Source of the DNA: Nocardioides phosphati
Lineage (GTDB): Bacteria > Actinomycetota > Actinomycetes > Propionibacteriales > Nocardioidaceae
Direction of reading: 5' to 3'
DNA length: 64,000 nucleotides
Assembly (NCBI RefSeq): GCF_014646375.1
Contig: NZ_BMNI01000002.1
Span: forward strand, 248,001-312,000
Every line of letters begins with the position of its first letter. Position 1 is the stretch's first letter. Both the position numbers and the translations under genes were made by a program. The notes below the pieces were generated by a model, which was not told the origin of the DNA, searched no databases, and saw only the letters and a list, made by a program, of their open reading frames with translations. This document shows positions 1 through 8,315 of this stretch, piece after piece.

Positions 1-86
1 CAGAGGTGGCCGGCGACGAGGAGGGCGACCAGCGAGGGCAGTGCGCCGAGGACGAGGAGCCGGCGCTGCTCGGTGGAGAGGGTCAT
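1..86 (-). CDS. membrane protein of the MoxR/vWA operon, N-terminal fragment
   Basis: Only the first 28 or so codons lie in the window. The start ATG overlaps the stop of the preceding vWA gene in an ATGA arrangement, so the gene is translationally coupled and last of the visible operon. The fragment begins with a short charged stretch (MTLSTEQRR) followed by a hydrophobic Leu/Val/Ala segment that looks like a membrane anchor. The family cannot be named from this much. By position it would be another accessory protein of a Bat-like MoxR/DUF58/vWA operon. Confidence 0.6.
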   Translation of the reverse strand, partial: MTLSTEQRRLLVLGALPSLVALLVAGHL

Positions 87-964
87 CGCGCCACCTCCTT
101 CGCCTCGCGCCAGGCGAGCACGTCGAGGCGGAGCTCGACGAGGGCCAGCCCGGCGAGCAACAAGGCGAGCACCCAGTAGAGCTCGACGTCCTCGTTGCCG
201 TCGCGTGAGGAGCTCGAGCCGTGCTGCGCGAGCGCGGCCGCCCACGGCGTGAGCGATCCGGTGCCGTTGCGGTAGGCGTAGTCGACGCCGAGCTGCTTCG
301 CGATCTTCCTCAGGTTGCCCTCGTCCACGTGGCTGAGCGCGATGCTGCCGGTGGACTGGTCGCGCACGAAGGTCCACGGGGGCTCGCCGCCGGTCGGCAT
401 CCGGCCGCCCGCGCTCGTGCCGTAGCCGAGCACCGCACCGTCGTCGATGTACTTCGCGAGGGGAGCGAAGGAGCGCTGGTGCGCGCCCTTCCTGGTGTTC
501 TCGCCGTCGCTGAGGAAGACCACGACGAAGCGCCGGTCGGGGTGCTGCTTCTTCGCATCGGCGAGGACCGTGCGCGTCAGGTCGAGAGGACGGTCCATCA
601 CGGTGCCGGTACCCGCCATCATCGGCTCGCGGGTGACCCGCTGGACCGCTCGCTGAACGGCGGCCCGGCTGTCGGTGAAGGCCAGATCGACCTTCGCGTC
701 GTGGCCGAAGCCGATCAGGCCGATGTGGGCGTCGGGCAGCGCCCTGGTGATGTCGGTGAGGTCCTGGCGCACGCCCTCGAGCCGCGAGCGGACGCCCGCG
801 TAGTCGAGCGCGGACATGCTCAGCGTCTCGTCGACGACGAACAGCACCTCGAGCTTGTCGCCGACGGGCTTCTGCTCGTGGCCGGCTCCCCCGACGCCCG
901 GACGGAACGCGATGAGGACGGCGAGGACGGCCATCGCGATGCGGATGTTCCAGTTGGGCTTCAT
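83..964 (-). CDS. von Willebrand factor A domain protein (Bat-like), secreted or membrane-anchored
   Basis: A 293-residue protein with an N-terminal hydrophobic signal or anchor, a vWA domain over roughly residues 38-230, and a C-terminal hydrophobic helix near residue 265. The metal-ion-dependent adhesion site is recognisable: DETLS stands where DxSxS is usual, and the late acidic loop reads SDGEN. The first serine of the motif is therefore a threonine. Its ATG overlaps the stop of the upstream vWA gene by four bases. vWA partners of MoxR ATPases are thought to bind client proteins or metals outside or at the membrane; the substrate here is unknown. Confidence 0.82.
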   Translation of the reverse strand: MKPNWNIRIAMAVLAVLIAFRPGVGGAGHEQKPVGDKLEVLFVVDETLSMSALDYAGVRSRLEGVRQDLTDITRALPDAHIGLIGFGHDAKVDLAFTDSRAAVQRAVQRVTREPMMAGTGTVMDRPLDLTRTVLADAKKQHPDRRFVVVFLSDGENTRKGAHQRSFAPLAKYIDDGAVLGYGTSAGGRMPTGGEPPWTFVRDQSTGSIALSHVDEGNLRKIAKQLGVDYAYRNGTGSLTPWAAALAQHGSSSSRDGNEDVELYWVLALLLAGLALVELRLDVLAWREAKEVAR

Positions 965-1899
965 CGGAACAGCCCCCGCAGACCGGCCAGGAGCAGGCCG
1001 CCCAGGCCGAGCAGGACCAGGAGCGTCGGGATGAACGGCCCGTCGCGCCGCAGTGCCACCGGCGGCGGGTCGAGGCGGAGCGCCTCCTTCGACCAGATGG
1101 CGTCCATCGGCCTGGAGCTGGTGACGAGGTCCCCGCCGGTCAGCCGTGCGGCGGTCCGCAGGTCGCCGAGGCCCGCGCTGGAGGCGCCGGCGGGCACGGC
1201 GTACACCCGGACGCCGCGGTCGTGGGCGACCCCGGCGGCCTCGGCCATGCTGACCACCGACCCGGTCGACGAGCCCGAGCCGACGAGGATCACGGCGCGG
1301 CCGCGCTTTGCCTTCGGGGCGTCGAACGCCTTGGCACAGGTGACCAGGGCGTCGCCGGTCGCGGCGCCCTCGGCGTCTCGGGCGCCCTTCGCCCCGAGGG
1401 AGGTCAGCGTCTTGCGGACCTGTACGACGGCGGCATCGGTCAGCGCGAAGTCGTCGGTCAGCGCCAGCAGCTCGCCGGTGCTCGCGGTGAAGCCCTGCAG
1501 GCCGACGCGGATCGGCTCGGCTCGGAGCACCGGCAACAGCGCTCGGAGCTGCCCGAGCACCGCGATCGTGCCCGCACGCGCGGCGGGGCTCAGGTCGGCG
1601 CAGACCACGAGGTCGCCGGGGCGGGCCGGGTCGTCGACGACCTCGGTGTGCATCGGGCGTGCCGCCAGCCAGACCGCGCCCACGAGGACGAGGCCGACGG
1701 AGACCAGCTGCACCTGGGTGAGCAGCAGCTGCTGCCGGGCCAGCTCACGGAAGCGCGGCAGCGCGCGCAGCCGCTCGGCGTGCGCGACCGGCAGGCCGAC
1801 CGGGACCTCGGGGTCGGGCAGGAAGCGCACGAGCAGCGCGTAGCCGATGGGCAGCAGCACGAGCAGCGCCAGCAGCAGGAGGGGCCACTTCAGGTCCAT
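961..1899 (-). CDS. von Willebrand factor A-like membrane protein with degenerate MIDAS
   Basis: A 312-residue protein with two hydrophobic helices near the N-terminus (about residues 5-25 and 62-82) and one at the C-terminus (about 290-308), the topology of BatA/BatB-type proteins. The central domain has the vWA fold pattern, but the metal motif is degraded: the expected DxSxS is DLSPA, and the second acidic loop reads VGSGSST. It is probably a structural partner of the neighbouring vWA protein and not itself a metal binder. Start and stop overlap both neighbours, so it lies mid-operon. Confidence 0.78.
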   Translation of the reverse strand: MDLKWPLLLLALLVLLPIGYALLVRFLPDPEVPVGLPVAHAERLRALPRFRELARQQLLLTQVQLVSVGLVLVGAVWLAARPMHTEVVDDPARPGDLVVCADLSPAARAGTIAVLGQLRALLPVLRAEPIRVGLQGFTASTGELLALTDDFALTDAAVVQVRKTLTSLGAKGARDAEGAATGDALVTCAKAFDAPKAKRGRAVILVGSGSSTGSVVSMAEAAGVAHDRGVRVYAVPAGASSAGLGDLRTAARLTGGDLVTSSRPMDAIWSKEALRLDPPPVALRRDGPFIPTLLVLLGLGGLLLAGLRGLFR

Positions 1900-2363
1900 G
1901 TGCGCACCAGCTCCCGGGCGGCCTGCAGGCTGCGCGCGAAGTCGTCCAGCGACGCCTCGCCAGGCGCGAACTCCGGCGGGTACATCGCGGCGATCGCGTC
2001 GGCGACCCGCGGGTGCGGCGAGGCGCGGAGCTCCTCGAGCGTCATGGTCCGCGCCGGGACGTCGCTCACCTCACCGACGAACCCGCGCACGGTCGCACTC
2101 AGCCGCTGGAAGCCCTCCCGCAGCGGCAGCTGGCCGGCACGGACGTACTGGTCGATGCGGTCGAGCTCCTGCAGCCGGCGCCCCCGCACGCTGTCGGCGG
2201 GGTTGCGCGAGGAGACGAACTCCTCCTCCGGCTCCACCTCGCCGCGAGCCCCGAGGAGCACCCATGCGTACCAGCCCACGACCGCGAGCAGGAGCAGGTA
2301 CGGCAGCCACGTCCACGGCCCGGAGTACGCCGCGGGGCCGACGAAGTCAGCGGCGGCGCGCAT
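1890..2363 (-). CDS. small membrane protein of the MoxR/vWA operon
   Basis: A 157-residue protein with one membrane segment at about residues 18-38 (PYLLLLAVVGWYAWVLL) and a helical, charged cytoplasmic part. It sits between the DUF58 gene, which it overlaps by 17 bases, and the vWA gene, which it overlaps by 10 bases. The position and architecture match the small DUF4381-like protein often found in Bat operons, but I cannot assign the family with certainty. The overlaps imply coupled translation and a complex with its neighbours. Confidence 0.7.
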   Translation of the reverse strand: MRAAADFVGPAAYSGPWTWLPYLLLLAVVGWYAWVLLGARGEVEPEEEFVSSRNPADSVRGRRLQELDRIDQYVRAGQLPLREGFQRLSATVRGFVGEVSDVPARTMTLEELRASPHPRVADAIAAMYPPEFAPGEASLDDFARSLQAARELVRTWT

Positions 2364-3237
2364 GGCGGTGGTGCTCCAGGAGGTCGAAGACGGCCTTGAT
2401 CGCGCCGGCCTCGTCGGCGACGTGGGTGTGCACGATGCCCAGGCCGTCGAGCTGGCGCTTCAGCGAGACGGCGTCGGCGGCCAGCATCTCGGCGTACTGG
2501 CGGCGGAGCTCCTCGTCGTCGGCGACCCACTGCGGCAGGGGGCGGCCGGTCTCGACGTCGGTGAGGGTGTCGAGGGCGAGCTCCTCGGAGGTGGGGTCGA
2601 TGCCGCCGACGGTCACGAAGAGCACCTCGTGCTGCACCGCGAGGCGCTTGACCGCGGCGAGGGCCGGGGCGTCGAGCTCCCACGCGTCGCACACCAGCGC
2701 GAGCACGGTCCGGCGGCGGACGGTCCGGACGACGTACTCGACGAGGGCGGCGAGGTCGGAGGCGCCGGAGGCCGTGGTGGTCGCGTCGTGGATCGCCTGG
2801 AGGCCGCGCTCGAGGGGCAGCTCGCCACGCTGCGGGCGCAGCAGGTGCTGGTCCTCGGCGTCTCCCCAGGCGACGCCGACGAGGTCGCCGTGGCGCACCG
2901 CGAGCCAGCCGAGGACGCCGGCGACGAGGACCGCGAGATCGCGCTTGGGGACGTCGCGCGCCTGCAGGCCGGCCATGCTGCGCCCGGTGGAGACGACGAG
3001 CTGGATGGTGTGCTGCCGCAGCGCCGCGTAGCGCTTGACCAGGAGCGCGCGCGAGCGCGCCGAGGCCTTCCAGTCGATGTCCTTCACGTCGTCGCCGCGG
3101 ACGTACTCACGCAGGTCGTTGAAGTCCATGCTCCGCCCCGCGTGCAGCGCGGCGTACTCGCCCTCGAGGAGGCCACGCACCTTGCGGTGCGCGTGGATGG
3201 AGAGGCGGGACTGGACCCGCGTGAGGTGGACGGCCAT
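2347..3237 (-). CDS. DUF58 domain protein
   Basis: A 296-residue protein of the DUF58 family, which carries a vWA-like fold and is almost always encoded next to a MoxR AAA+ ATPase. The family signature is visible as GRSMDFNDLREYVRGDD followed by IDWKASAR near residues 53-81. No N-terminal membrane helices are present, so this is the soluble form. It follows moxR by 14 bases and overlaps the next gene, so the ATPase and DUF58 protein are made together. In characterised systems MoxR and its vWA or DUF58 partner form a chaperone-like complex; the client here is unknown. Confidence 0.88.
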   Translation of the reverse strand: MAVHLTRVQSRLSIHAHRKVRGLLEGEYAALHAGRSMDFNDLREYVRGDDVKDIDWKASARSRALLVKRYAALRQHTIQLVVSTGRSMAGLQARDVPKRDLAVLVAGVLGWLAVRHGDLVGVAWGDAEDQHLLRPQRGELPLERGLQAIHDATTTASGASDLAALVEYVVRTVRRRTVLALVCDAWELDAPALAAVKRLAVQHEVLFVTVGGIDPTSEELALDTLTDVETGRPLPQWVADDEELRRQYAEMLAADAVSLKRQLDGLGIVHTHVADEAGAIKAVFDLLEHHRHARRR

Positions 3238-3251
3238 CGGTCAGCGCCCGC

Positions 3252-4280
3252 TCAGGGAGACGGGACGGTCTTGACCACGGCGTCGATGATGTCCTCCACG
3301 CGGACCCGCTCGGCGAGCGCCTCGAACGAGAGGTGCACGCGGTGGCGCAGGACGCCGTGGCGCAGCGTGCGGACGTCCTCGGGCAGCACGTGGTTGCGGC
3401 CGCTCATCAGCGCCAGCGCCCGCGAGGCCTGGAAGAACGCGACGCTGGCCCGCGGCGAGGCGCCCATGTCCACGTACCCGCGTACGTCGGCCGGCAGGGC
3501 GTCGCCGCGGGTCGCGGCGACCAGCGACGCGACGTAACGCTTGACGGCGGGGTCGACGTAGACCCGGCGGGTCAGCGCGTGGAGCCAGGCGATGTGGTCG
3601 TGGCCGACGACGGCGGTGGCGTGGGTGTCACGGCCGAGGGTGCCGTTCTCGATGCGCTCGAGGACCTGGACCTCCTCGTCGATGGTCGGGTAGTCGAGCA
3701 CCTCCTTGAGCAGGAAGCGGTCCATCTGCGCGCGCGGGAGGACGTAGGTGCCCTCCTCCTCGATGGGGTTCTGCGTGGCGAGCACCATGAACGGCTGCGG
3801 CAGCCGGTGGATCACACCGGCGATGGAGGTCTGCGCCTCCTGCATCGCCTCGAGCATGGCCGACTGGGTCTTCGCCGAGGCGCGGTTGATCTCGTCGAGC
3901 AGCACGAAGTTGGCGTGCACCGGCCCGAGCTGGGTCTCGAAGGTGTGGTTGCGCGGGTCGTAGACCTGGGTGCCGATGATGTCGCTCGGCAGCAGGTCGG
4001 GCGTGCACTGGATGCGCGAGAACTCCGCCTGCACGCTCGCGGCGAGGGTGCTCGCGGCGAGCGTCTTGGCCAGGCCCGGCACCGACTCGACGAGGATGTG
4101 GCCCTCGGCGAGCAGCGCGACGAGCAGGGCGGTGCGGAGCCGCTCCTGGCCGACCACGCGGCCGGAGAACGCGTGCTGCACGGCACCGAGGATCTCGCCG
4201 GCCTGGGCCAGCTCCTCCGGGGTGATCACGGCTGCGGTGTTGGCTGCGGGGGCACCGGCATGGCTGGACACGAGCGCCAC
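3252..4280 (-). CDS. MoxR-family AAA+ ATPase
   Basis: A 342-residue AAA+ ATPase of the MoxR family, first gene of the leftward operon. The Walker A loop reads VPGLAKT, the Walker B LLDEINRA, and sensor 1 follows at ATQNPIE, all in the usual order, and the length fits the family. MoxR proteins use ATP hydrolysis to remodel or activate partner proteins with vWA domains, which are encoded directly downstream. The start is taken as GTG at 4280. A second GTG nine bases downstream, preceded by AGGGTGG, is an equally good start and changes only three residues. Confidence 0.93.
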   Translation of the reverse strand: MALVSSHAGAPAANTAAVITPEELAQAGEILGAVQHAFSGRVVGQERLRTALLVALLAEGHILVESVPGLAKTLAASTLAASVQAEFSRIQCTPDLLPSDIIGTQVYDPRNHTFETQLGPVHANFVLLDEINRASAKTQSAMLEAMQEAQTSIAGVIHRLPQPFMVLATQNPIEEEGTYVLPRAQMDRFLLKEVLDYPTIDEEVQVLERIENGTLGRDTHATAVVGHDHIAWLHALTRRVYVDPAVKRYVASLVAATRGDALPADVRGYVDMGASPRASVAFFQASRALALMSGRNHVLPEDVRTLRHGVLRHRVHLSFEALAERVRVEDIIDAVVKTVPSP

Positions 4281-4329
4281 CCTAGGGCACGTCCGCCTGT
4301 CTGGTCAGGGCTTCCGGGCTGGCACGTCG

Positions 4330-5520
4330 TCAGGAGGCGCGGCGCATCGGCGTACGGCTGTGGGCGGCGATGACCTCGCGGTAGTGCTGCACGAGGGTCT
4401 CGTTGACCGCGTGCCAGCTGCGCCCCTCGACGCTGCGTCGCGCGTGCCTGCCCATCTGCGCACGCAGGGCGGGGTCCTGCACCAGCAGCCCGACGTACGC
4501 CGTGAGCGCGGCGCCGTCACCGGGCGGGAAGAGGAAGCCGGCGCGGCGGTCGACCACGTCGAGGGGACCGCCCTGCGCGGGGGCCACGACGGGAAGGCCC
4601 GACGCCATCGCCTCCTGCAGGGACTGGCCGAAGGTCTCGTGGCGGCCGGTGTGGACGAACACGTCCAGGCTTGCGTAGGCGGCGCTGAGCTCCTCGCCGT
4701 GGAGCATGCCCAGGAAGGTCGCGTCTGGCAGCGCCTTGCGGAGGTCTGACTCCGACGGACCGCCGCCGACCACGACCACGCGGACCCCGTCGAGCGCGTC
4801 GAGGTGCCGGAGCAGCTCGATCTCCTTCTCGGGAGCGAGCCGGCCGACGTAGCCGACCAGCAGCTCGCCGCCGGATGCGAGCCGCCGGCGCAGCTCCTCG
4901 TCACGGTGGCGGGGGTGGAACTGGACGAGGTCGACGCCACGGCCCCAGGTGCCGAGGCCCGGCACACCGAGCCCCTCGAGCTGGCGCAGGCTGGCCGTCG
5001 ACGGGGCGAGCGTGCGGTCGACGCCGAGGTGGATCCGGCGGGTGAGCGCCTCCATGGCCTTCGCTCCCCCGGGGATGTCGTAGCGCGCGGCGAAGCCGAC
5101 CATGTCGGTCTGGTAGATCGCGACGGTCGGGATGCCGAGCTCGGCGGCGGCCCTCGCCGCCTGGTAGCCGAGCGTCGCCGGCGAGGCGATGTGCACGACG
5201 TCCGGCTGGAACGCGACCATCGCGCGCCGCAGCCGGCGGCGCGTCTCGAGGCCGATCCGGAACTCCTTGTAGAACGGCAGGCTGGCACCGCGGCAGGTGG
5301 TGACCGGGAAGCCCGCGTAGGACTCCGGACCCGTCGGCGCGATCAGCTCCGCCGTGTGGCCCTGGGCCGCGAGGTGGTCGAGCACGCGGCGTACGGAGTT
5401 GGTGACGCCGTTGACCTGCGGGAGGAAGGACTCCGCCACCACCAGCACGCGGAGCCCGTCGATGCGGACGGGGCGGATGTCGCGGATCTGTGCTCGGCTC
5501 TTCGGGGCACGTGTGCGCAT
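4330..5520 (-). CDS. GT4-family glycosyltransferase (GDP-mannose-dependent type)
   Basis: A 396-residue GT-B glycosyltransferase. The N-terminal half has the nucleotide-independent acceptor fold beginning LRVLVVAESFLPQVNGV; the C-terminal half has the donor-binding EX7E motif in HETFGQSLQEAMASGLP. The sequence resembles actinobacterial alpha-mannosyltransferases of the PimB/MgtA type, which mannosylate phosphatidylinositol mannosides or glucuronosyl-diacylglycerol at the inner membrane face. That specificity is inferred and not visible. It has no signal peptide. A GGAG lies just upstream of the ATG. It is probably transcribed alone, since the flanking genes are separated by 49 and 94 bases. 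Confidence 0.85.
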   Translation of the reverse strand: MRTRAPKSRAQIRDIRPVRIDGLRVLVVAESFLPQVNGVTNSVRRVLDHLAAQGHTAELIAPTGPESYAGFPVTTCRGASLPFYKEFRIGLETRRRLRRAMVAFQPDVVHIASPATLGYQAARAAAELGIPTVAIYQTDMVGFAARYDIPGGAKAMEALTRRIHLGVDRTLAPSTASLRQLEGLGVPGLGTWGRGVDLVQFHPRHRDEELRRRLASGGELLVGYVGRLAPEKEIELLRHLDALDGVRVVVVGGGPSESDLRKALPDATFLGMLHGEELSAAYASLDVFVHTGRHETFGQSLQEAMASGLPVVAPAQGGPLDVVDRRAGFLFPPGDGAALTAYVGLLVQDPALRAQMGRHARRSVEGRSWHAVNETLVQHYREVIAAHSRTPMRRAS

Positions 5521-5614
5521 GGCTCCATGCTGGGCAGCCGTTCTTGCCGTACGCCGTGGGCGGCGTGGACGCCCGGTGAATGTCGCGTGACCTCACAGGC
5601 GCGTCGTTCGCGGG

Positions 5615-6118
5615 TCAGGCGTGCTCGAGCTCGCGCTTCAGGTTGCGGAGGGTGCGGGCGATGTTGCGACGCTGGAACGCCGCGAAGCTGGGGTGGCCGG
5701 TCGCGAGCGGGTCGAAGACCCGGACGCTCGCGTCGGGCCAGCGGGTTCGGCCGTCGCGCCAGGTCTCGGTGACGAGCGTGCCGCCGTCGCGCGCCTCGAA
5801 GGTGTACGCCCACGACGCCACGGACACGGGCAGGAGCAGCGGCGCGACGCCGTAGCGGTCCACGTCGAAGGCGAACCTTCGCCCACGCTCGGCGGCCGTC
5901 ACCGTGCAACCGGTCTGCCACCGCGCCGGTCCACGCCGGTTGCGGCCGACGAACCGCATCCCGACGTACGCCGCGTCGCGCGGGCGGGCGACGGTGGCAC
6001 CGGTGTTCTCCGGGCTCCAGCGGCCCATCTGGGTCACGTCGCTGATCGCGTCGTAGGCGACCTCGGGGTCCACGTCGATCCAGAGCGAGCCGGAGACGAC
6101 GGTTTCGCGAGCCACCAT
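5615..6118 (-). CDS. SRPBCC (polyketide cyclase/START-like) family protein
   Basis: A 167-residue protein beginning [19 protein letters not shown], with the SRPBCC pattern: an initial beta strand, the PEVAYDAISDVTQMGRWSPE helix-grip segment, alternating strands, and a long C-terminal helix carrying the RNIARTLRNLKR segment. These proteins bind hydrophobic ligands in a deep pocket; the ligand here is unknown. Upstream in-frame codons exist, but the ATG at 6118 overlaps the rlmN stop by one base (TGATG), which supports this start and coupling to rlmN. Confidence 0.8.
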   Translation of the reverse strand: MVARETVVSGSLWIDVDPEVAYDAISDVTQMGRWSPENTGATVARPRDAAYVGMRFVGRNRRGPARWQTGCTVTAAERGRRFAFDVDRYGVAPLLLPVSVASWAYTFEARDGGTLVTETWRDGRTRWPDASVRVFDPLATGHPSFAAFQRRNIARTLRNLKRELEHA

Positions 6119-7245
6119 CACTCCGCAGCGGCGAGCTGGCCGCACGCGGCGTCGATGTCGCTGCCACGGGTGTCGCGGAGCGTCGTGGCGATGCCGGAGG
6201 CGTTGAGGCGGCGGACGAACTCGTCCATGTCCTCCTCGCGCGAGCGGGTGAACTGCGAGCCCGGGATGTCGTTGAGCGGGATCGGGTTGACGTGCACCCA
6301 GCCCGTGCCACGGCCGTTGGCGGAGAGCACCTCGGCGAGCAGGTCGGCACGCCAGGCCTGGTCGTTGATGTCCTTCATCATGGCGTACTCGATCGAGACC
6401 CGGCGGCCGGTCTTCTCGAAGTACTCGTACGCCGCGGCGACGGTCTCCTCCACCGAGAACCGGGTGTTGATCGGGACCAGCTCGTTGCGCAGCTCGTCGT
6501 CGGGGGCGTGGAGGCTGAGCGCCAGCGTCACCGGGATGCCCTCGTCGGCGAGCTGCTTGATCCGCGGCACGAGGCCGACGGTGGAGACCGTCACGTGGCG
6601 CGCGGAGAGCCCGAGGCCGGCGGGCGCGGGATCCGTGAGGCGGCGTACGGCGGCGACGGTGGCCTTGTAGTTGGCCAGCGGCTCGCCCATGCCCATGAAG
6701 ACCACGTTCGAGAGGCGGCCGGGGCCACCGGCGACGTCGCCGTTGGCCATCGCGCGGGCGCCGACGACGACCTGGTGGACGATCTCGGCGGTCGACATGT
6801 TGCGCTGGAGGCCGCCCTGACCGGTGGCGCAGAACGGGCAGGCCATGCCGCAGCCGGCCTGGCTGGAGATGCAGATCGTGGCGCGGTCCTTGTAGCGCAT
6901 GAGGACCGACTCGACGAGCGAGCCGTCGAAGAGCTTCCAGAGCGTCTTCACGGTCTTGCCGCGGTCGGCCTGCTGCTCGCGGATCGGGTTCATCAGGTCG
7001 GGCAGGAGCGCGTTGACCAGGTCGGCCCGCTGGCCGGCGGGCAGGTCGGTCATCTCCTCCGGGTCGTGCACGAGCCGGCCGAAGTAGTGCGTCGAGAGCT
7101 GCTTGGCCCGGAAGCCGGGCAGGCCCATCTCGGTGAGCAGGTCCTTGCGGCCCGCCTCGTCGAGGTCGGCCAGGTGGCGCGGCGGCTTGGCGCGCCCGCG
7201 CGGCGCCTCGAAGACGAGGGGAAGGGTCTTGATCTGCTCACTCAT
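6118..7245 (-). CDS. rlmN: dual-specificity 23S rRNA A2503 / tRNA A37 C2-methyltransferase RlmN
   Basis: RlmN is a radical-SAM enzyme that methylates C2 of adenosine 2503 in 23S rRNA and A37 in some tRNAs. The 375-residue protein has the radical-SAM cluster motif CGMACPFC (Cys132, Cys136, Cys139). The two catalytic cysteines also look present: Cys125 in TICISSQ and Cys368 near the C-terminus in DAACGQL. Length and motif order are normal for the family. It begins at ATG 7245 and is coupled to the downstream SRPBCC gene by a TGATG overlap. It lies in the usual actinobacterial position near frr and cdsA. Confidence 0.97.
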   Translation of the reverse strand: MSEQIKTLPLVFEAPRGRAKPPRHLADLDEAGRKDLLTEMGLPGFRAKQLSTHYFGRLVHDPEEMTDLPAGQRADLVNALLPDLMNPIREQQADRGKTVKTLWKLFDGSLVESVLMRYKDRATICISSQAGCGMACPFCATGQGGLQRNMSTAEIVHQVVVGARAMANGDVAGGPGRLSNVVFMGMGEPLANYKATVAAVRRLTDPAPAGLGLSARHVTVSTVGLVPRIKQLADEGIPVTLALSLHAPDDELRNELVPINTRFSVEETVAAAYEYFEKTGRRVSIEYAMMKDINDQAWRADLLAEVLSANGRGTGWVHVNPIPLNDIPGSQFTRSREEDMDEFVRRLNASGIATTLRDTRGSDIDAACGQLAAAE

Positions 7246-7299
7246 GACGGGGACCAGTCTCCCACTCCCCCACGACGTACGCCGAAACGCGACCGGTCG

Positions 7300-7351
7300 C
7301 CATCACCTCGGGGGTGATGGAGGGCGCGGGCTCGTCCCCTGTGCGAGCCCG
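7300..7351 (-). terminator. two tandem hairpins downstream of the META lipoprotein gene
   Basis: Two perfect inverted repeats lie in the 176-base gap between the META lipoprotein gene and rlmN. The first has arms CCATCACC and GGTGATGG around a 5-base loop (7300-7320). The second has arms CGGGCTCG and CGAGCCCG around a 9-base loop (7327-7351). There is no U-tract, so they may be actinobacterial non-canonical terminators or parts of the rlmN leader. Confidence 0.4.
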
Positions 7352-7421
7352 AGCCGAGGCGATGGCGATCCGGCGCTGCACCGATCCTCGGGGCCAGCCG
7401 CGGGGCCCCACCTCCGTGCAC

Positions 7422-8198
7422 CTACTCAGATGCGCGGAAGACCAGGCCGCGGTCGCCGTGGGTGACCGTCAGGGTCTCCCCCGAGATCTCGTACGTCGTG
7501 CGGCCGGTGAGGACGGAGGTCACCGCCCCGTCGAGCTCCTGACGGGCCGGGTCGACGCACGCCATCAGCGTCCGTGCGTGCGGCATCCAGCGGATCGCCC
7601 CGTCACCGACCTCGAGGTCGGCTCCGAAGCCGTTGCAGAGGCCGCTCACCTGTGCCACGTCGGTGCTCTCGAGGGTGAGCACGACTGCCGGGCCCGCGGG
7701 CACGGAGCGCGCCGTCTCGCCGTCGGTCAGCCCGTCGAGCACCCAGCGTGTGCGCCGCAGGTCCTGGTCCGGGTGGACGCGGGTGCGGGGGCTGAGCGTC
7801 AGGACGACGTCACCGACAGCGATCGTGTGTGCCTGCCAGTCGATGGTCGCGGGCTCGGCGAGGAGCCCTGCGAGCCAGCGGTCCTGCTCCATCCGCAGCC
7901 CGGGGCAGCCCATCTCGGTGGAGGCGATCGGGCCGATCCGCAGCGTCGATCCCTCGATCGTGTACGTCGCGCTCATCGTGTTGCACCCGGCGTGCAGGGT
8001 GAGCCGGCCGTCCACGAACGCCAGCGCGATCTCCGTGCCGTCGACGACCGCGCGCGGCTGGCCGTCGTCGGTCACCTTCGTGACCACGTAGTCACCGGCG
8101 AGGGTCGGGTGCAGGCCGGGGTCGTGGCTCCCTTCGGAGGAGCACGCTGCGGTCAGCGCGACGACGGCGACCAGGGCGAGCAGCACGAGGGTCTTCAT
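7422..8198 (-). CDS. secreted lipoprotein with two META-like domains
   Basis: A 258-residue exported lipoprotein. The signal peptide MKTLVLLALVAVVALTAAC ends in a lipobox (LTAAC) with the lipidated cysteine at residue 19. Two consecutive META/HslJ-like units follow. The first (about 28-135) contains the typical GCNTMSATY and STEMGCP segments; the second (about 145-255) carries GLCNGFGADL and LMACVDP. META-domain proteins are envelope or stress associated, with poorly defined function. The gene is minus strand, 117 bases from cdsA, and is followed by two hairpins, so it may be monocistronic. Confidence 0.85.
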   Translation of the reverse strand: MKTLVLLALVAVVALTAACSSEGSHDPGLHPTLAGDYVVTKVTDDGQPRAVVDGTEIALAFVDGRLTLHAGCNTMSATYTIEGSTLRIGPIASTEMGCPGLRMEQDRWLAGLLAEPATIDWQAHTIAVGDVVLTLSPRTRVHPDQDLRRTRWVLDGLTDGETARSVPAGPAVVLTLESTDVAQVSGLCNGFGADLEVGDGAIRWMPHARTLMACVDPARQELDGAVTSVLTGRTTYEISGETLTVTHGDRGLVFRASE

Positions 8199-8315
8199 GC
8201 CGATCGGACGACGGCCGGGCGCGGTTGGTTCCCGAGCGCCAGCAGCGCCGCCAGGGCGGAGGCGAGGAGCGGAGTCCCGTCGCCGAGTACGCAGGCTCCC
8301 GCCCCCGCCGTGGCG

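Noticed and set aside
221..1843. Long open frames on the plus strand opposite the vWA genes, and many similar ones throughout the window
   Set aside because: They run antisense to genes with clear homology, are rich in Arg, Pro and Ala, and match the shadow-frame pattern expected at about 70% GC. None has a recognisable domain or ribosome site.
1..4280. A MoxR/vWA ternary defence system
   Set aside because: The operon matches the widespread Bat-type MoxR-DUF58-vWA cluster. No nuclease, protease or other effector gene is associated in the visible part.
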